This document shows positions 53,121-62,223 of a stretch of DNA of 64,000 nucleotides, one piece after another. The position numbers were made by a program, and so were the translations under genes. Numbering within the stretch: the first letter of the stretch is position 1; every line of letters begins with the position of its first letter. The notes under the pieces were generated by a model, which was not told where the DNA came from, did no database searches, and saw only the letters and a program-made list of their open reading frames with translations. The DNA is taken from contig NZ_CP023550.1 in assembly GCF_002407205.1 (NCBI RefSeq), forward strand, positions 1 through 64,000. The letters run 5' to 3'. This DNA comes from Rhodobacter sp. CZR27. GTDB lineage: Bacteria; Pseudomonadota; Alphaproteobacteria; Rhodobacterales; Rhodobacteraceae.

Positions 53121-54326
53121 GTGCCGAACAACACCTATGTCATCGACCAGATCGCGCTGAACGGACAGACGGTGATCCTCGCCGATGACGGCGACGGCAT
53201 CGACTGGCTCGTCTTCCGAAGCGTCCATCCGGACGGGACCGAGATCGACCTCAGCTGGACCTACACGAGCGCCGGACCGACCTCGGGTGAGGGGATCTAC
53301 TACATCGGCAACAGCGGCTCGCGGCTGATCGTCAACGGCGTGATCGAGAATGCCCGGGGCAGCGACGGCAGCGACTGGATCGACGGCAACACGCTCGGCA
53401 ACCTGATCATGGGCGACCAGTTCCGCTTCGGCCCGGGCGGCAACGACACGATCTTCGGCGACGACGGCGACGACACGGTCCATGGCGGTGGCGGAAACGA
53501 CTCGATCAACGGGGCGGAAGACAACGACCTGCTCTACGGCGGCGACGGGGCGGACACGATCGGAGGCAGCCTCGGCTTCGACACGATCGAGGGCGGCACC
53601 GGCGCAGATTCGCTGAGCGGCGGGGCGGACGGCGGCGACACGCTCTCCTATTCCACGTCCGGAGCCGGGGTGCGGGTGCGGCTGACCTACGGCGATGCCA
53701 CGACCCTCAGCGGCGGCGATGCGCAGGGCGATGTGGTGCGCGGCTTCAACGATGTCGTGGGCTCGGCCCATGCCGACGTGATCACGGATCTCGATGCAGG
53801 CGCGGTGGGCTTCGGCTACAACAGCAACCGCTTCTTCGGTGGCGGCGGCAACGACACGCTGCGGCTGGGCGGCAATACCGACAGCGGCTGGGGCGGCGCG
53901 GGCAGCGACACGATCTACGGCGAGCAGGGCAACGACCTGCTCTATGGCGATGTGGGGCTTGACCGGCTGATCGGCGGCGAGGGGCGCGACCTGCTGACCG
54001 GTGGCCTCAGCGCGGACCGCTTCGTCTTCCTGAGCGCCCTGGACTCGGGTCCGACCGCGACCACGCGCGACCGGATCGTGGATTTCAACCGGGTCGAGGG
54101 CGACCGGATCGATCTGATGGCAATCGACGCCAACCTGACCGCGGCCGGGAACCAGGCCTTCCGCTTCGTCGGGACCGGCGGGTTCGATCGGGCCGGCGAC
54201 CTGCGGATCAGCGGGCCCGAGGGCGCCCTGGTCGTCTCGGGCGACCTGAACGGCGACGGGGCGGCCGACTTCTCGATCCTCGTCTCTGGCCTCGCGGCGA
54301 TGCGGGGGGCCGACTTCCTGCTCTGA
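53121..54326 (+). CDS. RTX-type calcium-binding secreted protein
   Basis: A 401-residue acidic protein. The N-terminal ~100 residues are unassigned. From ~105 there are GGxGNDTIxG nonapeptide repeats in two blocks (~105-175 and ~240-300), which bind calcium after secretion. A serralysin-type C-terminal region follows (LTGGLSADRFVFLSALDSG... RIVDFNRVEGDRIDLMAID) and the end ADFLL, typical of type I secretion signals. GTG at 53121 is chosen for AAGGAGA 8 bases upstream. No ABC exporter gene lies in the window. Its stop is 1 bp from the convergent kdsA stop. Confidence 0.85.
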   Translation: MPNNTYVIDQIALNGQTVILADDGDGIDWLVFRSVHPDGTEIDLSWTYTSAGPTSGEGIYYIGNSGSRLIVNGVIENARGSDGSDWIDGNTLGNLIMGDQFRFGPGGNDTIFGDDGDDTVHGGGGNDSINGAEDNDLLYGGDGADTIGGSLGFDTIEGGTGADSLSGGADGGDTLSYSTSGAGVRVRLTYGDATTLSGGDAQGDVVRGFNDVVGSAHADVITDLDAGAVGFGYNSNRFFGGGGNDTLRLGGNTDSGWGGAGSDTIYGEQGNDLLYGDVGLDRLIGGEGRDLLTGGLSADRFVFLSALDSGPTATTRDRIVDFNRVEGDRIDLMAIDANLTAAGNQAFRFVGTGGFDRAGDLRISGPEGALVVSGDLNGDGAADFSILVSGLAAMRGADFLL

Positions 54327-54327
54327 C

Positions 54328-55176
54328 TCAGGCCGACAGCGACTTGGCCAGCGCGTCGAAGGCGCGCAGGTCGGCGATGAGCCGGCCCATCCGCTCCACC
54401 GGGATCATGTTCGGCCCGTCCGAGGGGGCGCGGTCGGGATCCTCATGCGTCTCGATGAAAAGCGCGGACACCCCCACCGCGCAGGCCGCCCGCGCCAGCA
54501 CAGGGGCGAATTCGCGCTGGCCGCCCGACGTGCCGCCAAGGCCCCCCGGCTGCTGCACGGAATGCGTCGCATCGAACACCACCGGATAGCCGGTCGCGGC
54601 CATGGTGGGCAGGCCGCGGAAATCGGTCACCAGCGTGTTGTAGCCGAACGAGGTGCCGCGTTCGCAGAGCATGATCCGCCGGTTGCCGGTCGAGGCGACC
54701 TTGTCGGCCACATTCTTCATGTCCCAGGGCGCGAGGAACTGGCCCTTCTTGATGTTGATGGCCTTTCCCGTCTCTCCGGCCGCGAGCAGCAGGTCGGTCT
54801 GCCGGCAGAGGAAGGCCGGGATCTGCAGGATGTCGCAGATTTCGGCGGCCTTCGCGCAATGCCAGGGCTCATGCACGTCGGTCAGCACCGGCACGCCGAA
54901 CTCGTCGCGGATCTTCCCGAGGATCTCGAGCCCCTTCTCCATCCCCAGCCCCCGCGAGGTGCCGAGCGAGGAGCGGTTCGCCTTGTCATAGCTGGCCTTG
55001 AAGACGAACTTCGTCCCGGTGGGCGCGCAGGCCTCGGCGATGCGCCCGGCCATCATGCGGGCATGCTCGAGGCTTTCAAGCTGGCAGGGTCCGGTGATCA
55101 GCGCGATCGGGTTGTCGCCCCCGATGGCGATGTCGCCGACGGTGACGATGGTCCGGGGGGTGGGGGTCTCGGTCAT
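54328..55176 (-). CDS. kdsA: 3-deoxy-8-phosphooctulonate (Kdo-8-P) synthase
   Basis: A 282-residue enzyme condensing phosphoenolpyruvate with arabinose 5-phosphate to Kdo-8-phosphate for LPS or Kdo-containing polysaccharide. The family signatures are [72 protein letters not shown] and [12 protein letters not shown]. Length is normal. ATG at 55176 has GGGAG about 7 bases upstream. Confidence 0.96.
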   Translation of the reverse strand: MTETPTPRTIVTVGDIAIGGDNPIALITGPCQLESLEHARMMAGRIAEACAPTGTKFVFKASYDKANRSSLGTSRGLGMEKGLEILGKIRDEFGVPVLTDVHEPWHCAKAAEICDILQIPAFLCRQTDLLLAAGETGKAINIKKGQFLAPWDMKNVADKVASTGNRRIMLCERGTSFGYNTLVTDFRGLPTMAATGYPVVFDATHSVQQPGGLGGTSGGQREFAPVLARAACAVGVSALFIETHEDPDRAPSDGPNMIPVERMGRLIADLRAFDALAKSLSA

Positions 55177-55331
55177 GGGGGTCTCCCGCTCTGTCGGCCC
55201 AACCCTTAAGCCAAGCCGGTGCAAGGTTCAAACCGCGCGTGCGGGGTCAGGCGGCACGCGCCTTCCGATCCCCTGCTTTTCCGAACGGTCGTTCAGGATG
55301 CCCTGTCGGGGCCGCATCAGATCCGGACGGA

Positions 55332-56759
55332 TCAGCCACGGGCATAGGCATCCTCGTAGCGCACGATGTCGTCCTCGCCGAGATAGGCGCCGGTCTGCAC
55401 CTCGATCAGCACCATCGGGACCTTGCCCGGGTTCTCCATCCGGTGGACCGAGCCGAGCGGCACGTAGATCGACTGGTTCTCGGTCACGAGGCGGGTCTCG
55501 CCGTCCACGGTGACCTTCGCCGTGCCCGCCACCACGATCCAGTGCTCGGCCCGGTGGTGGTGGCTCTGCAGCGACAGCACGCCCTTCGGCTTCACCACGA
55601 TGCGCTTCACCCGGAAGCGGTCGCCCAGCACCAGCGTCTCGAACCAGCCCCAGGGCCGGTGGTCGAGGGGGAAGCACTCGGCCTGTGCCGCGCCCTTGGC
55701 CTTCATCGCGGCGACCGCCTCCTTCACCTCCTGCGCGCAGTCGCGGTGCGCGACCAGCACCGCATCCGGCATGGCGACGGCCACGATGTCCGAAAGCCCG
55801 ATGCCCACGATCTCGAGCCCCGGCGCTTCCGAGCGCAACAGGCTGTTCTCGCATCGGATCGCCGTGGCCGCGCCCGAAAGTGCATTGCCGTTCCCGTCGG
55901 GGCCCAGTTCGCGCCGCACCGCCTCCCAGTCGCCGAGGTCGGACCAGCCGCCCGAGAACGGCACCACGGCGCGGTTTCCGGCCCGCTCCATCACCGCATA
56001 GTCGATCGAGATCGCCTCGGCCTCGGCCCAGGGCTCGCCCGAGATGCGCAGGAAGCCGAGGTCCGGTTCTGCCCCCTCGACCGCGCGGCGCACGGGATCG
56101 AGAAGGCCCGGCACATGGGTCTCGAAGGCCTGAAGGATGGTGCGGACGCAAAACAGGAAGATGCCTGCGTTCCAGAGGTAGCGTCCCCCCTCGAACATCC
56201 GCGTGGCGGTCGGAAGGTCGGGCTTCTCGACGAAGCGGCGCAGCGGCAGCGGCTTCAGGCAGCCCTCGGGCGGCAGGTCGTCCAGCTCCAGCCAGCCATA
56301 GCCGGTCTCGGGCCGGGTCGGGCGGATGCCGAAGGTGACCAGATCCCCCGCCGCCGCCGCCGCGCGGCCGGCCTCGACCGCGGCGCGGAAGCCCTCGGTA
56401 TCGGGCACCACATGGTCCGAGGGGCAGACGAGCATCAGCGCATCGGGCCGCCGCGCCGCGATGTGAAGGGCGGCCGCGAGGATGGCGGGGGCGGTGTTGC
56501 GGCCCTCGGGCTCGATCAGCACGGCGCCGGGGTCGATGCCGGCCTCCTGCAGCTGTTCGGTCACGATGAAGCGGAAATCGGCATTGGTGACCACGACCGG
56601 CGGCGCGAACCCGTCGCCCGAGACCCGGCCGGCCGCGGCCTGGAACAGGGTCCTGTCGCCGGTGAGCGGCGCGAACTGCTTGGGATAGCTCTTGCGGGAC
56701 AGTGGCCAGAGGCGGGTGCCGGACCCTCCGGCCAGCAGTACGGGAACGATGGGCGTCAT
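55332..56759 (-). CDS. manC: Mannose-1-phosphate guanylyltransferase / mannose-6-phosphate isomerase
   Basis: A 475-residue type II bifunctional enzyme (AlgA/XanB/ManC). The N-terminal nucleotidyltransferase has LLAGGSGTRLWPLSRKSYPKQF and FVEKPDLPTA. The C-terminal cupin has GVLSLQSHHHRAEHWIVVAGTAKV with the metal-binding histidines. It makes GDP-mannose from mannose-1-phosphate and can isomerise fructose-6-phosphate. ATG at 56759. It is divergent from the mannomutase gene across 151 bp, so the two share a control region. Confidence 0.95.
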   Translation of the reverse strand: MTPIVPVLLAGGSGTRLWPLSRKSYPKQFAPLTGDRTLFQAAAGRVSGDGFAPPVVVTNADFRFIVTEQLQEAGIDPGAVLIEPEGRNTAPAILAAALHIAARRPDALMLVCPSDHVVPDTEGFRAAVEAGRAAAAAGDLVTFGIRPTRPETGYGWLELDDLPPEGCLKPLPLRRFVEKPDLPTATRMFEGGRYLWNAGIFLFCVRTILQAFETHVPGLLDPVRRAVEGAEPDLGFLRISGEPWAEAEAISIDYAVMERAGNRAVVPFSGGWSDLGDWEAVRRELGPDGNGNALSGAATAIRCENSLLRSEAPGLEIVGIGLSDIVAVAMPDAVLVAHRDCAQEVKEAVAAMKAKGAAQAECFPLDHRPWGWFETLVLGDRFRVKRIVVKPKGVLSLQSHHHRAEHWIVVAGTAKVTVDGETRLVTENQSIYVPLGSVHRMENPGKVPMVLIEVQTGAYLGEDDIVRYEDAYARG

Positions 56760-56910
56760 GGAAATGCGACTCCGGAACAATCGACCGCCCCAGCTTAGGC
56801 CGCGCCGCCCTTCCGGCCAATGGCTTCCGGCAGCGCGCCCTGTCGCATCGCAGAGACTCGCCCGACGGCTGGCGCTCGGCTAGAACGGATTGATTGACCG
56901 GAGGATTTCG

Positions 56911-58404
56911 ATGACCCGCCCGCTTGCCACCGTCACGCCCAACAGCTGGGCCTTCCTGCGCGACCCGATGATCGCGCCCACGGGCTTTCGCGAATACGAC
57001 GCGCGCTGGAAATACCCCCAGGAGATCAACCTGCCCGGCATGACCGCGCTGGGGCTGGGACTCGGGACGCAGATGCGCGGACGGGGGCTTTCCGACATCG
57101 TGGTGGCCAACGACTACCGGGACTATTCGCTGGCGATCAAGCAGGCGCTGGTGCTGGGGCTGATGCAGGCCGGCGTGCGCGTCCATGACATCGGCCCGGC
57201 GCTGTCGCCGATGGCCTACTTCGCGCAGTTCCACCTCGACGTGCCGGCGGTGGCGATGGTCACGGCGAGCCACAATCCGAACGGCTGGACCGGGGTGAAG
57301 ATGGGCTTCCAGCGCCCCCTCACCCATGGCCCCGACGAGATGGCCGAGCTGCGCGACCTGGTGCTTCAGGGCCGCGGCGAGCCCGCCTCCGGTGGCGCCT
57401 ACGTCTTCGAGGACGGCGTGAGGGAGGCCTATCTCGACGACCTCGCCGGCGATTTCCGCCTCTCGCGCCCGCTGAAGGTGGTCTGCGCCACCGGCAACGG
57501 CACGGCCGGTGCCTTCGCGCCCGAACTGCTCGCCCGGATCGGCGCCGAGGTGGTGCCGCTGCATTGCGAACTCGACTATACCTTTCCGACCTACAACCCG
57601 AACCCCGAGGCGCTGGAGATGCTGCACGACATGGCGGATGCCGTGCGGGCCTCGGGCGCGGATCTGGCGCTCGGCTTCGACGGCGACGGCGACCGCTGCG
57701 GCGTGGTGGACGACGAGGGAGAGGAGATCTTCGCCGACAAGGTGGGCGTGATCCTCGCGCGCGACTACGCGCGGATTTATCCCGGCGCGCGCTTCGTGGT
57801 GGACGTGAAATCGACGGGCCTTTACGCCTCGGATCCCGTGCTGCGCGATCTGGGCGCCACGACCGAATACTGGAAGACCGGCCACAGCTACATGAAGCGG
57901 CGGGTGTTCGAGACCGGCGCCATCGCGGGTTTCGAGAAGTCCGGGCACTACTTCCTCGCGCCGCCCGTGGGTCGCGGCTACGATTGCGGGATGCGGGTCG
58001 CGGTGGAACTCTGCCGGCTGATGGACCGCCATCCGGGCACCTCGATGTCGGACCTGCGCCGCGCCCTGCCCGCCACCTTCACCTCGCCCACCATGTCGCC
58101 CTTCTGCCCCGACACCGAGAAATACGGCGTCCTGCAGCGGATCGTGGAGCGTCTGGAGGCGATAGCGGCCACGGGCGGATCCTTGGGCGGACAGAGGATC
58201 ACCGGCCTCGTCACGGTGAACGGCGCGCGGGTGATGCTGGAGAACGGCGGCTGGGGCCTCGTGCGCGCCTCGTCGAACACGCCGAACCTGGTGGTGGTCT
58301 GCGAGAGCCCGGAGAGTGCAGCCGAACTTCGGGCGATCTTCGCCGATCTCGATGCGGTGATCCGGACGGAACCGTCGGTCGGCGCCTACGACCAGCGGAT
58401 CTGA
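56911..58404 (+). CDS. manB: Phosphomannomutase/phosphoglucomutase
   Basis: A 497-residue alpha-D-phosphohexomutase. The active-site phosphoserine loop is TASHNPNG (Ser120), the Mg loop DGDGDRCGV, and the sugar loop FEKSGHYF. A C-terminal phosphate-binding segment follows (RASSNTPNLVV). It interconverts mannose-6-P and mannose-1-P (and probably the glucose forms), supplying the ManC enzyme and the glucose-1-P used by RfbA. ATG at 56911 with GGAGG 6 bases upstream. Confidence 0.94.
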   Translation: MTRPLATVTPNSWAFLRDPMIAPTGFREYDARWKYPQEINLPGMTALGLGLGTQMRGRGLSDIVVANDYRDYSLAIKQALVLGLMQAGVRVHDIGPALSPMAYFAQFHLDVPAVAMVTASHNPNGWTGVKMGFQRPLTHGPDEMAELRDLVLQGRGEPASGGAYVFEDGVREAYLDDLAGDFRLSRPLKVVCATGNGTAGAFAPELLARIGAEVVPLHCELDYTFPTYNPNPEALEMLHDMADAVRASGADLALGFDGDGDRCGVVDDEGEEIFADKVGVILARDYARIYPGARFVVDVKSTGLYASDPVLRDLGATTEYWKTGHSYMKRRVFETGAIAGFEKSGHYFLAPPVGRGYDCGMRVAVELCRLMDRHPGTSMSDLRRALPATFTSPTMSPFCPDTEKYGVLQRIVERLEAIAATGGSLGGQRITGLVTVNGARVMLENGGWGLVRASSNTPNLVVVCESPESAAELRAIFADLDAVIRTEPSVGAYDQRI

Positions 58405-58407
58405 CGC

Positions 58408-59958
58408 TCAGATCCGCTCCAGCCAGGCGTTCGGACACCAGGTCACGTTCGGCCCGTAGAAATCGCAGAGTTCGGCATCGATCCGGTAACGGCCGGGATG
58501 CGCCAGCAGGAATTCCGCCACCGCGCGGTTGGGACCGTCGTCATAGCGCCGGTAGGCTTCGGCGCGCATGTCGGCCACCACCCCATCCTCGACCACCAGC
58601 CGGTCGCCGGGCTGCAGGCGCGGGTCGAAATAGGAAAGCACCGCGGCCACCGACTCGTAGGTATGGGCGCTGTCCTCGATGACCAGCCAGGGCCGCGGGG
58701 CGGCGTCGATCAGGTCCGTGGGGAAGGTGCCCGCCGGATCGGTGCTGTCCACGGCAAGGAAGCGGATGCCCTCCTCCTCGAGGGGCGGGCGTTTCAGATC
58801 GAGGCTCAGGATCCCGGTCTGCAGACCCAGTGTGCGGCACTGATCGCGGAACCAGACCGCGCTGCCGCCCTCGGAGGTGCCGATCTCGATGATCGTGGCC
58901 GGAGCCAGCGCCTCGATGAGCCGCAGGTAGAGCGCGATGTCGAACGGGTTCTTGGCAAATCTCAGCCCCCGGTAGCGGGTGCGCAGCGTGCCGGCCTGCA
59001 CCCGGTCGAGCACCTCGGGCGGCAGGGCGATGCGGAAGGCGCGCCCGCCGACAGACTGCACCCGGCGCGGGGGCTCGGGTGGCGGACGGGACCCCCTGGC
59101 CAGCACCGTCGGGGACAGCGTGCCGATCAGGCGCGGGCGGTAGACCAGGGAGCGATGCGGCCGGCCGATCAGCGTCTCGTATTCCGCGGCCATCGCCTTG
59201 CGGGCCGCTGCCGTGCCGTTGGTCGCGGCGCCGCCATGCACCTGATGGAACGTCCCCTCGCCCAGCACGATCCAGGGCTCGTCCCCCGACAGCGCCACCG
59301 CGCGCTGCCAGAGGTCGAGGTTGACATAGCCGCCGCCCGGAGAGTGGAACCGCTCGTCGAGACCACCCAGGCGGTCCCAGAGCTTGCGATCCAGGAACAG
59401 GCCGTTGGTTTCCGAGATGCAGCCGAACCAGCCCTCGGCCGAGGAGCCCGCCAGCACCGAGATGTCGAACAGCCGGTAGCCATCCTTCCGCCAGGGCACC
59501 GAGGCGAGCAGCGCATCCTCGGCGGCGCGGTCGTAGCCGGTCCCGACCGAGCGCATCTGGACATCGGGCCCGAGATGGAAGGCCAAGGTGCCGATCGCGC
59601 GCGAGGGATCGGCCCGCCAGGCCTCGACCGCCCGGGCAAGAAGGCCGGGCGAGGAGAGGCGCGCCCCGTCGATCCAGAGCCCGACCAGCTGCCCGCGCGT
59701 CTCGGCCATGGCCGCATTGATCGCGGCCGCTGGCGAGGGACAGGCAGGAACCCGCAGGACCCTCAGATCGACCCCGCCGCAGGAAAGGGCTGCCGCCTCG
59801 ACCGGGCGGGCAGAGCCGCAATCGATCACCAGGATCTCGCAGGACAGGCCCGCGGGCAGGCGCTGATAGGGCGGGCAAAGGCTGAAGAGGGTGCGCGGCA
59901 GTTCCCGCTCCATGTCATGGGCGCAGACCACGAGGCTCAGGTCGGGCATGGCGTTCAC
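58408..59958 (-). CDS. Fusion of GT2 glycosyltransferase and CmcI-type methyltransferase
   Basis: A 516-residue two-domain protein. The N-terminal GT-A domain (~1-280) has LSLVVCAHDMERELPRTLFSL, ILVIDCGSARP and a SETNGLFLDRKLWDRLGGLDERF segment. The C-terminal domain (~315-516) has IIEIGTSEGGSAVWFRD, GILSLDLKRP, PWLVIEDSAHTYESVAAVL and VVEDGVV, as in CmcI/cephalosporin-hydroxylase-family methyltransferases. It probably transfers and caps or methylates a sugar. It overlaps the upstream methyltransferase gene by 4 bp (ATGA). Confidence 0.8.
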   Translation of the reverse strand: MNAMPDLSLVVCAHDMERELPRTLFSLCPPYQRLPAGLSCEILVIDCGSARPVEAAALSCGGVDLRVLRVPACPSPAAAINAAMAETRGQLVGLWIDGARLSSPGLLARAVEAWRADPSRAIGTLAFHLGPDVQMRSVGTGYDRAAEDALLASVPWRKDGYRLFDISVLAGSSAEGWFGCISETNGLFLDRKLWDRLGGLDERFHSPGGGYVNLDLWQRAVALSGDEPWIVLGEGTFHQVHGGAATNGTAAARKAMAAEYETLIGRPHRSLVYRPRLIGTLSPTVLARGSRPPPEPPRRVQSVGGRAFRIALPPEVLDRVQAGTLRTRYRGLRFAKNPFDIALYLRLIEALAPATIIEIGTSEGGSAVWFRDQCRTLGLQTGILSLDLKRPPLEEEGIRFLAVDSTDPAGTFPTDLIDAAPRPWLVIEDSAHTYESVAAVLSYFDPRLQPGDRLVVEDGVVADMRAEAYRRYDDGPNRAVAEFLLAHPGRYRIDAELCDFYGPNVTWCPNAWLERI

Positions 59959-61289
59959 CGGCCGATGGCCGCGCGGATCGCCTCCGCCGTCGGGTCCAGG
60001 GCATGGGCCCGGGTCAGAAGATCCTCGGGCACCGGCTCGTCACCAGCCTCGAGCAGCTTGCGGATCTCGGGGTTGTAGCGGTTCCACAGCACGCGGTTCT
60101 GCGGCTTCAGCCCGCGCACCACCAGAAGTCCCGTCGGCTCCGTGTCGAGCCAGGTGAGCTGCAGGTCGGGTCGGATCTCGGACAGCAGCCGGGCGAAGCG
60201 CCAGACGTCGCCGGTCCAGACCTGCGACTGCCGCTCGCGCAGGGCCTGCACCGGATGGTTGGGCAGCACGTCGTCCACCACGATCACACCCTTCGGGCTC
60301 ATGTGCCGTTCGAGGTTCATGAAGTCGCGCAGGACGAATTCGCTCAGATGCATCCCGTCGATGAAGGCGAAGTCCACCCGCCCGTCGAAGGGGCTGTCGC
60401 CTGCGAAGAAGAAGAAGTCGTCGCTGGTGCAGCGATGGAGCGTCGCCGTCCCGGGCAGGGTCTCGATGTCGGGCGAGGGATCGATGGCCACCGCCCTGCC
60501 CCGGCACAGCGCGAGGCTCTGGCCCTTGCGCACCCCGATCTCGCAGTAAAGCCGGGGGGAGAGCAGGCGGTGCATCTCTTCCAGCACCTCGCGATAGGGA
60601 CGCTTGCCCCGCGTCGCCTCGGCCGCGGGATCGGGATGGGGGGCTGCGGGCAGCAGGATGGGTTGTGCAGGCTTCGGCGCCGTCAGACGCTCGAGCGTGC
60701 CGCCCTTCTGGAACACGCCGACGAGATCGCACCAGGGCCCGCGCTGGTCGCGCCAGCAATGCACGAGCCTCAGACCCGCCCAGTCCGCCATCGCCCCCCA
60801 GGCATCGGGATAGAAGCGGTAGCAATCGACCGGGTAACGGTGGATCGGCCCTTCGGAGGGGGCGATCATGAAGGCCAGCCCACCGGGCGCGAGCACCCGC
60901 GCCACCTCGGTGAAGACGCGCCAGAACTGCGGGCAATGTTCGAGCATCTGGCCCGAGACGACCAGATCGACCGAACCGTCGGCCAGCGGCAGGACATAGG
61001 GATCCTCGAGCACGACATCCACGCCGGGTCCCGGGGCGAGGTCGAAGCCCGTATAGGCGGTACCCGGTGGAAAGAGGTCGCGGTAGGAGCCGTTGACGCT
61101 GGCCGCCCCCAGGTCGACCACCCGGGCTCCGGGCGGGCAGTACCAGTCGATGCAGCGCTGCATGTTCTCGAACGAGGAGAGGTGCATGAGGTCTCCGGGG
61201 TGAGGGATCTCCGGCATCGGCGCAGATGCGCCTCCGGCAGGTTGGTCGATCGGGCCGAACGAGGCAACCGCCTGTGGAGAAGTGGACAC
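59955..61289 (-). CDS. Tandem methyltransferase (two SAM-binding domains)
   Basis: A protein of up to 444 residues. The first domain (~50-200) is a Methyltransf_11-type fold: ARVVDLGAASVNGSYRDLF, DLVVSGQMLEHCPQFWRVF and EVARVLAPGGLAFMIAP. The second (~235-400) resembles Methyltransf_24: LYCEIGVRKGQSLALCRG, VDFAFIDGMHLSEFVLRDF and VIVVDDVLPNHP. Either domain could methylate a sugar O or N position. The start may be GTG 61289 (no clear ribosome site) or ATG 61187 (GGAG 5 bases upstream), which still keeps both domains. Confidence 0.75.
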   Translation of the reverse strand: MSTSPQAVASFGPIDQPAGGASAPMPEIPHPGDLMHLSSFENMQRCIDWYCPPGARVVDLGAASVNGSYRDLFPPGTAYTGFDLAPGPGVDVVLEDPYVLPLADGSVDLVVSGQMLEHCPQFWRVFTEVARVLAPGGLAFMIAPSEGPIHRYPVDCYRFYPDAWGAMADWAGLRLVHCWRDQRGPWCDLVGVFQKGGTLERLTAPKPAQPILLPAAPHPDPAAEATRGKRPYREVLEEMHRLLSPRLYCEIGVRKGQSLALCRGRAVAIDPSPDIETLPGTATLHRCTSDDFFFFAGDSPFDGRVDFAFIDGMHLSEFVLRDFMNLERHMSPKGVIVVDDVLPNHPVQALRERQSQVWTGDVWRFARLLSEIRPDLQLTWLDTEPTGLLVVRGLKPQNRVLWNRYNPEIRKLLEAGDEPVPEDLLTRAHALDPTAEAIRAAIGR

Positions 61290-61300
61290 TGCGCCGCAGA

Positions 61301-61334
61301 GACGGCCCCGGCCACTGGCCGGAGCCGGGCCGTC
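61301..61334 (-). terminator. Strong hairpin at the end of rfbA
   Basis: An 8-bp outer stem (GACGGCCC 61301-61308 with GGGCCGTC 61327-61334) with a possible inner stem CCGGCC/GGCCGG around ACT. It overlaps the rfbA stop codon. It may reduce read-through into the downstream methyltransferase gene. No T-run. Confidence 0.4.
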
Positions 61335-62223
61335 AGCCCTCCATCATCTGCTCGGTGAGCAGCGCCTGCAGGTAGCGGCCGTAGTCGTTCTTGTCGAGCT
61401 TGCAGGCCAGCGTCCGCAGGGCCGCGGCGTCGATCCAGCCGTTGTGGAAGGCGACCTCCTCGGGGCAGCCGGTCTGCATGCCCTGCCGCTTCTGCAGCGT
61501 GCGCACGAAGTTGCCCGCGTCGAGCAGGCTGCCATGCGTGCCGGTGTCGAGCCAGGCGAAGCCGCGGCCCATGCGCTTGACGTCGAGCGTGCCCTCCTCG
61601 AGGTAGATCTCGAGCAGCGAGGTGATCTCGATCTCGCCCCGCGCCGAGGGCTTCAGGCCGTGGGCGAATTCCGGCGCGCGCGCGTCGAGGAAATAGAGCC
61701 CCGTCACGGCATAGTTCGACGGCGGAACCTTCGGCTTCTCGATGATCTGGGTGACGCGGCCCTGCTCGTCCATCGCGACCACGCCATAGCGCTCGGGATC
61801 GGCCACGTGGTAGCCGAAGACCGTGCCGCCGGTCTCCTGCCCGTCGGCCTCGGCAAGCAGCGCCGGCAGGCCATGGCCGAAGAAGATGTTGTCGCCCAGC
61901 ACCATGCAGGAGGGGGCGCCCGCGAGGAAATCCTCGGTCAGGGTATAGGCCTGGGCCAGCCCGCCCGGATGGGGCTGGACCACATAGGTGAGGCTGAGGC
62001 CCCACTGGCTGCCATCCCCCAGCACGCGCCTGAACTGGTCCTGGTCCTGCGGCGTGGTGATGATCGCGATCTCGCGGATGCCGGCATGCATCAGCACGGT
62101 CAGCGGATAGTAGATCATCGGCTTGTCATAGACCGGCATCAGCTGCTTGGAGACGCCGATGGTGACCGGGTAGAGCCGCGTCCCCGAGCCCCCGGCGAGG
62201 ATGATGCCCTTGCGTGCGGTCAT
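61333..62223 (-). CDS. rfbA: Glucose-1-phosphate thymidylyltransferase
   Basis: A 296-residue RmlA/RfbA enzyme making dTDP-glucose from glucose-1-P and dTTP. Signatures are KGIILAGGSGTRLYPVTIGVSKQLMPVYDKPMIYYPL, ADGQETGGTVFGYHVADPERYGVV, EKPKVPPSNYAVTGLYFLD and FAWLDTGTHGSLLDA. It overlaps rfbD by 4 bp (ATGA), as part of the dTDP-rhamnose operon. Confidence 0.97.
   Translation of the reverse strand: MTARKGIILAGGSGTRLYPVTIGVSKQLMPVYDKPMIYYPLTVLMHAGIREIAIITTPQDQDQFRRVLGDGSQWGLSLTYVVQPHPGGLAQAYTLTEDFLAGAPSCMVLGDNIFFGHGLPALLAEADGQETGGTVFGYHVADPERYGVVAMDEQGRVTQIIEKPKVPPSNYAVTGLYFLDARAPEFAHGLKPSARGEIEITSLLEIYLEEGTLDVKRMGRGFAWLDTGTHGSLLDAGNFVRTLQKRQGMQTGCPEEVAFHNGWIDAAALRTLACKLDKNDYGRYLQALLTEQMMEG

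Noticed and set aside
53400..53960. Tandem repeats in the RTX gene considered as a CRISPR-like or DNA repeat array
   Set aside because: The periodicity comes from the GGxGxD codons of calcium-binding nonapeptides; units are not identical and there are no spacers.
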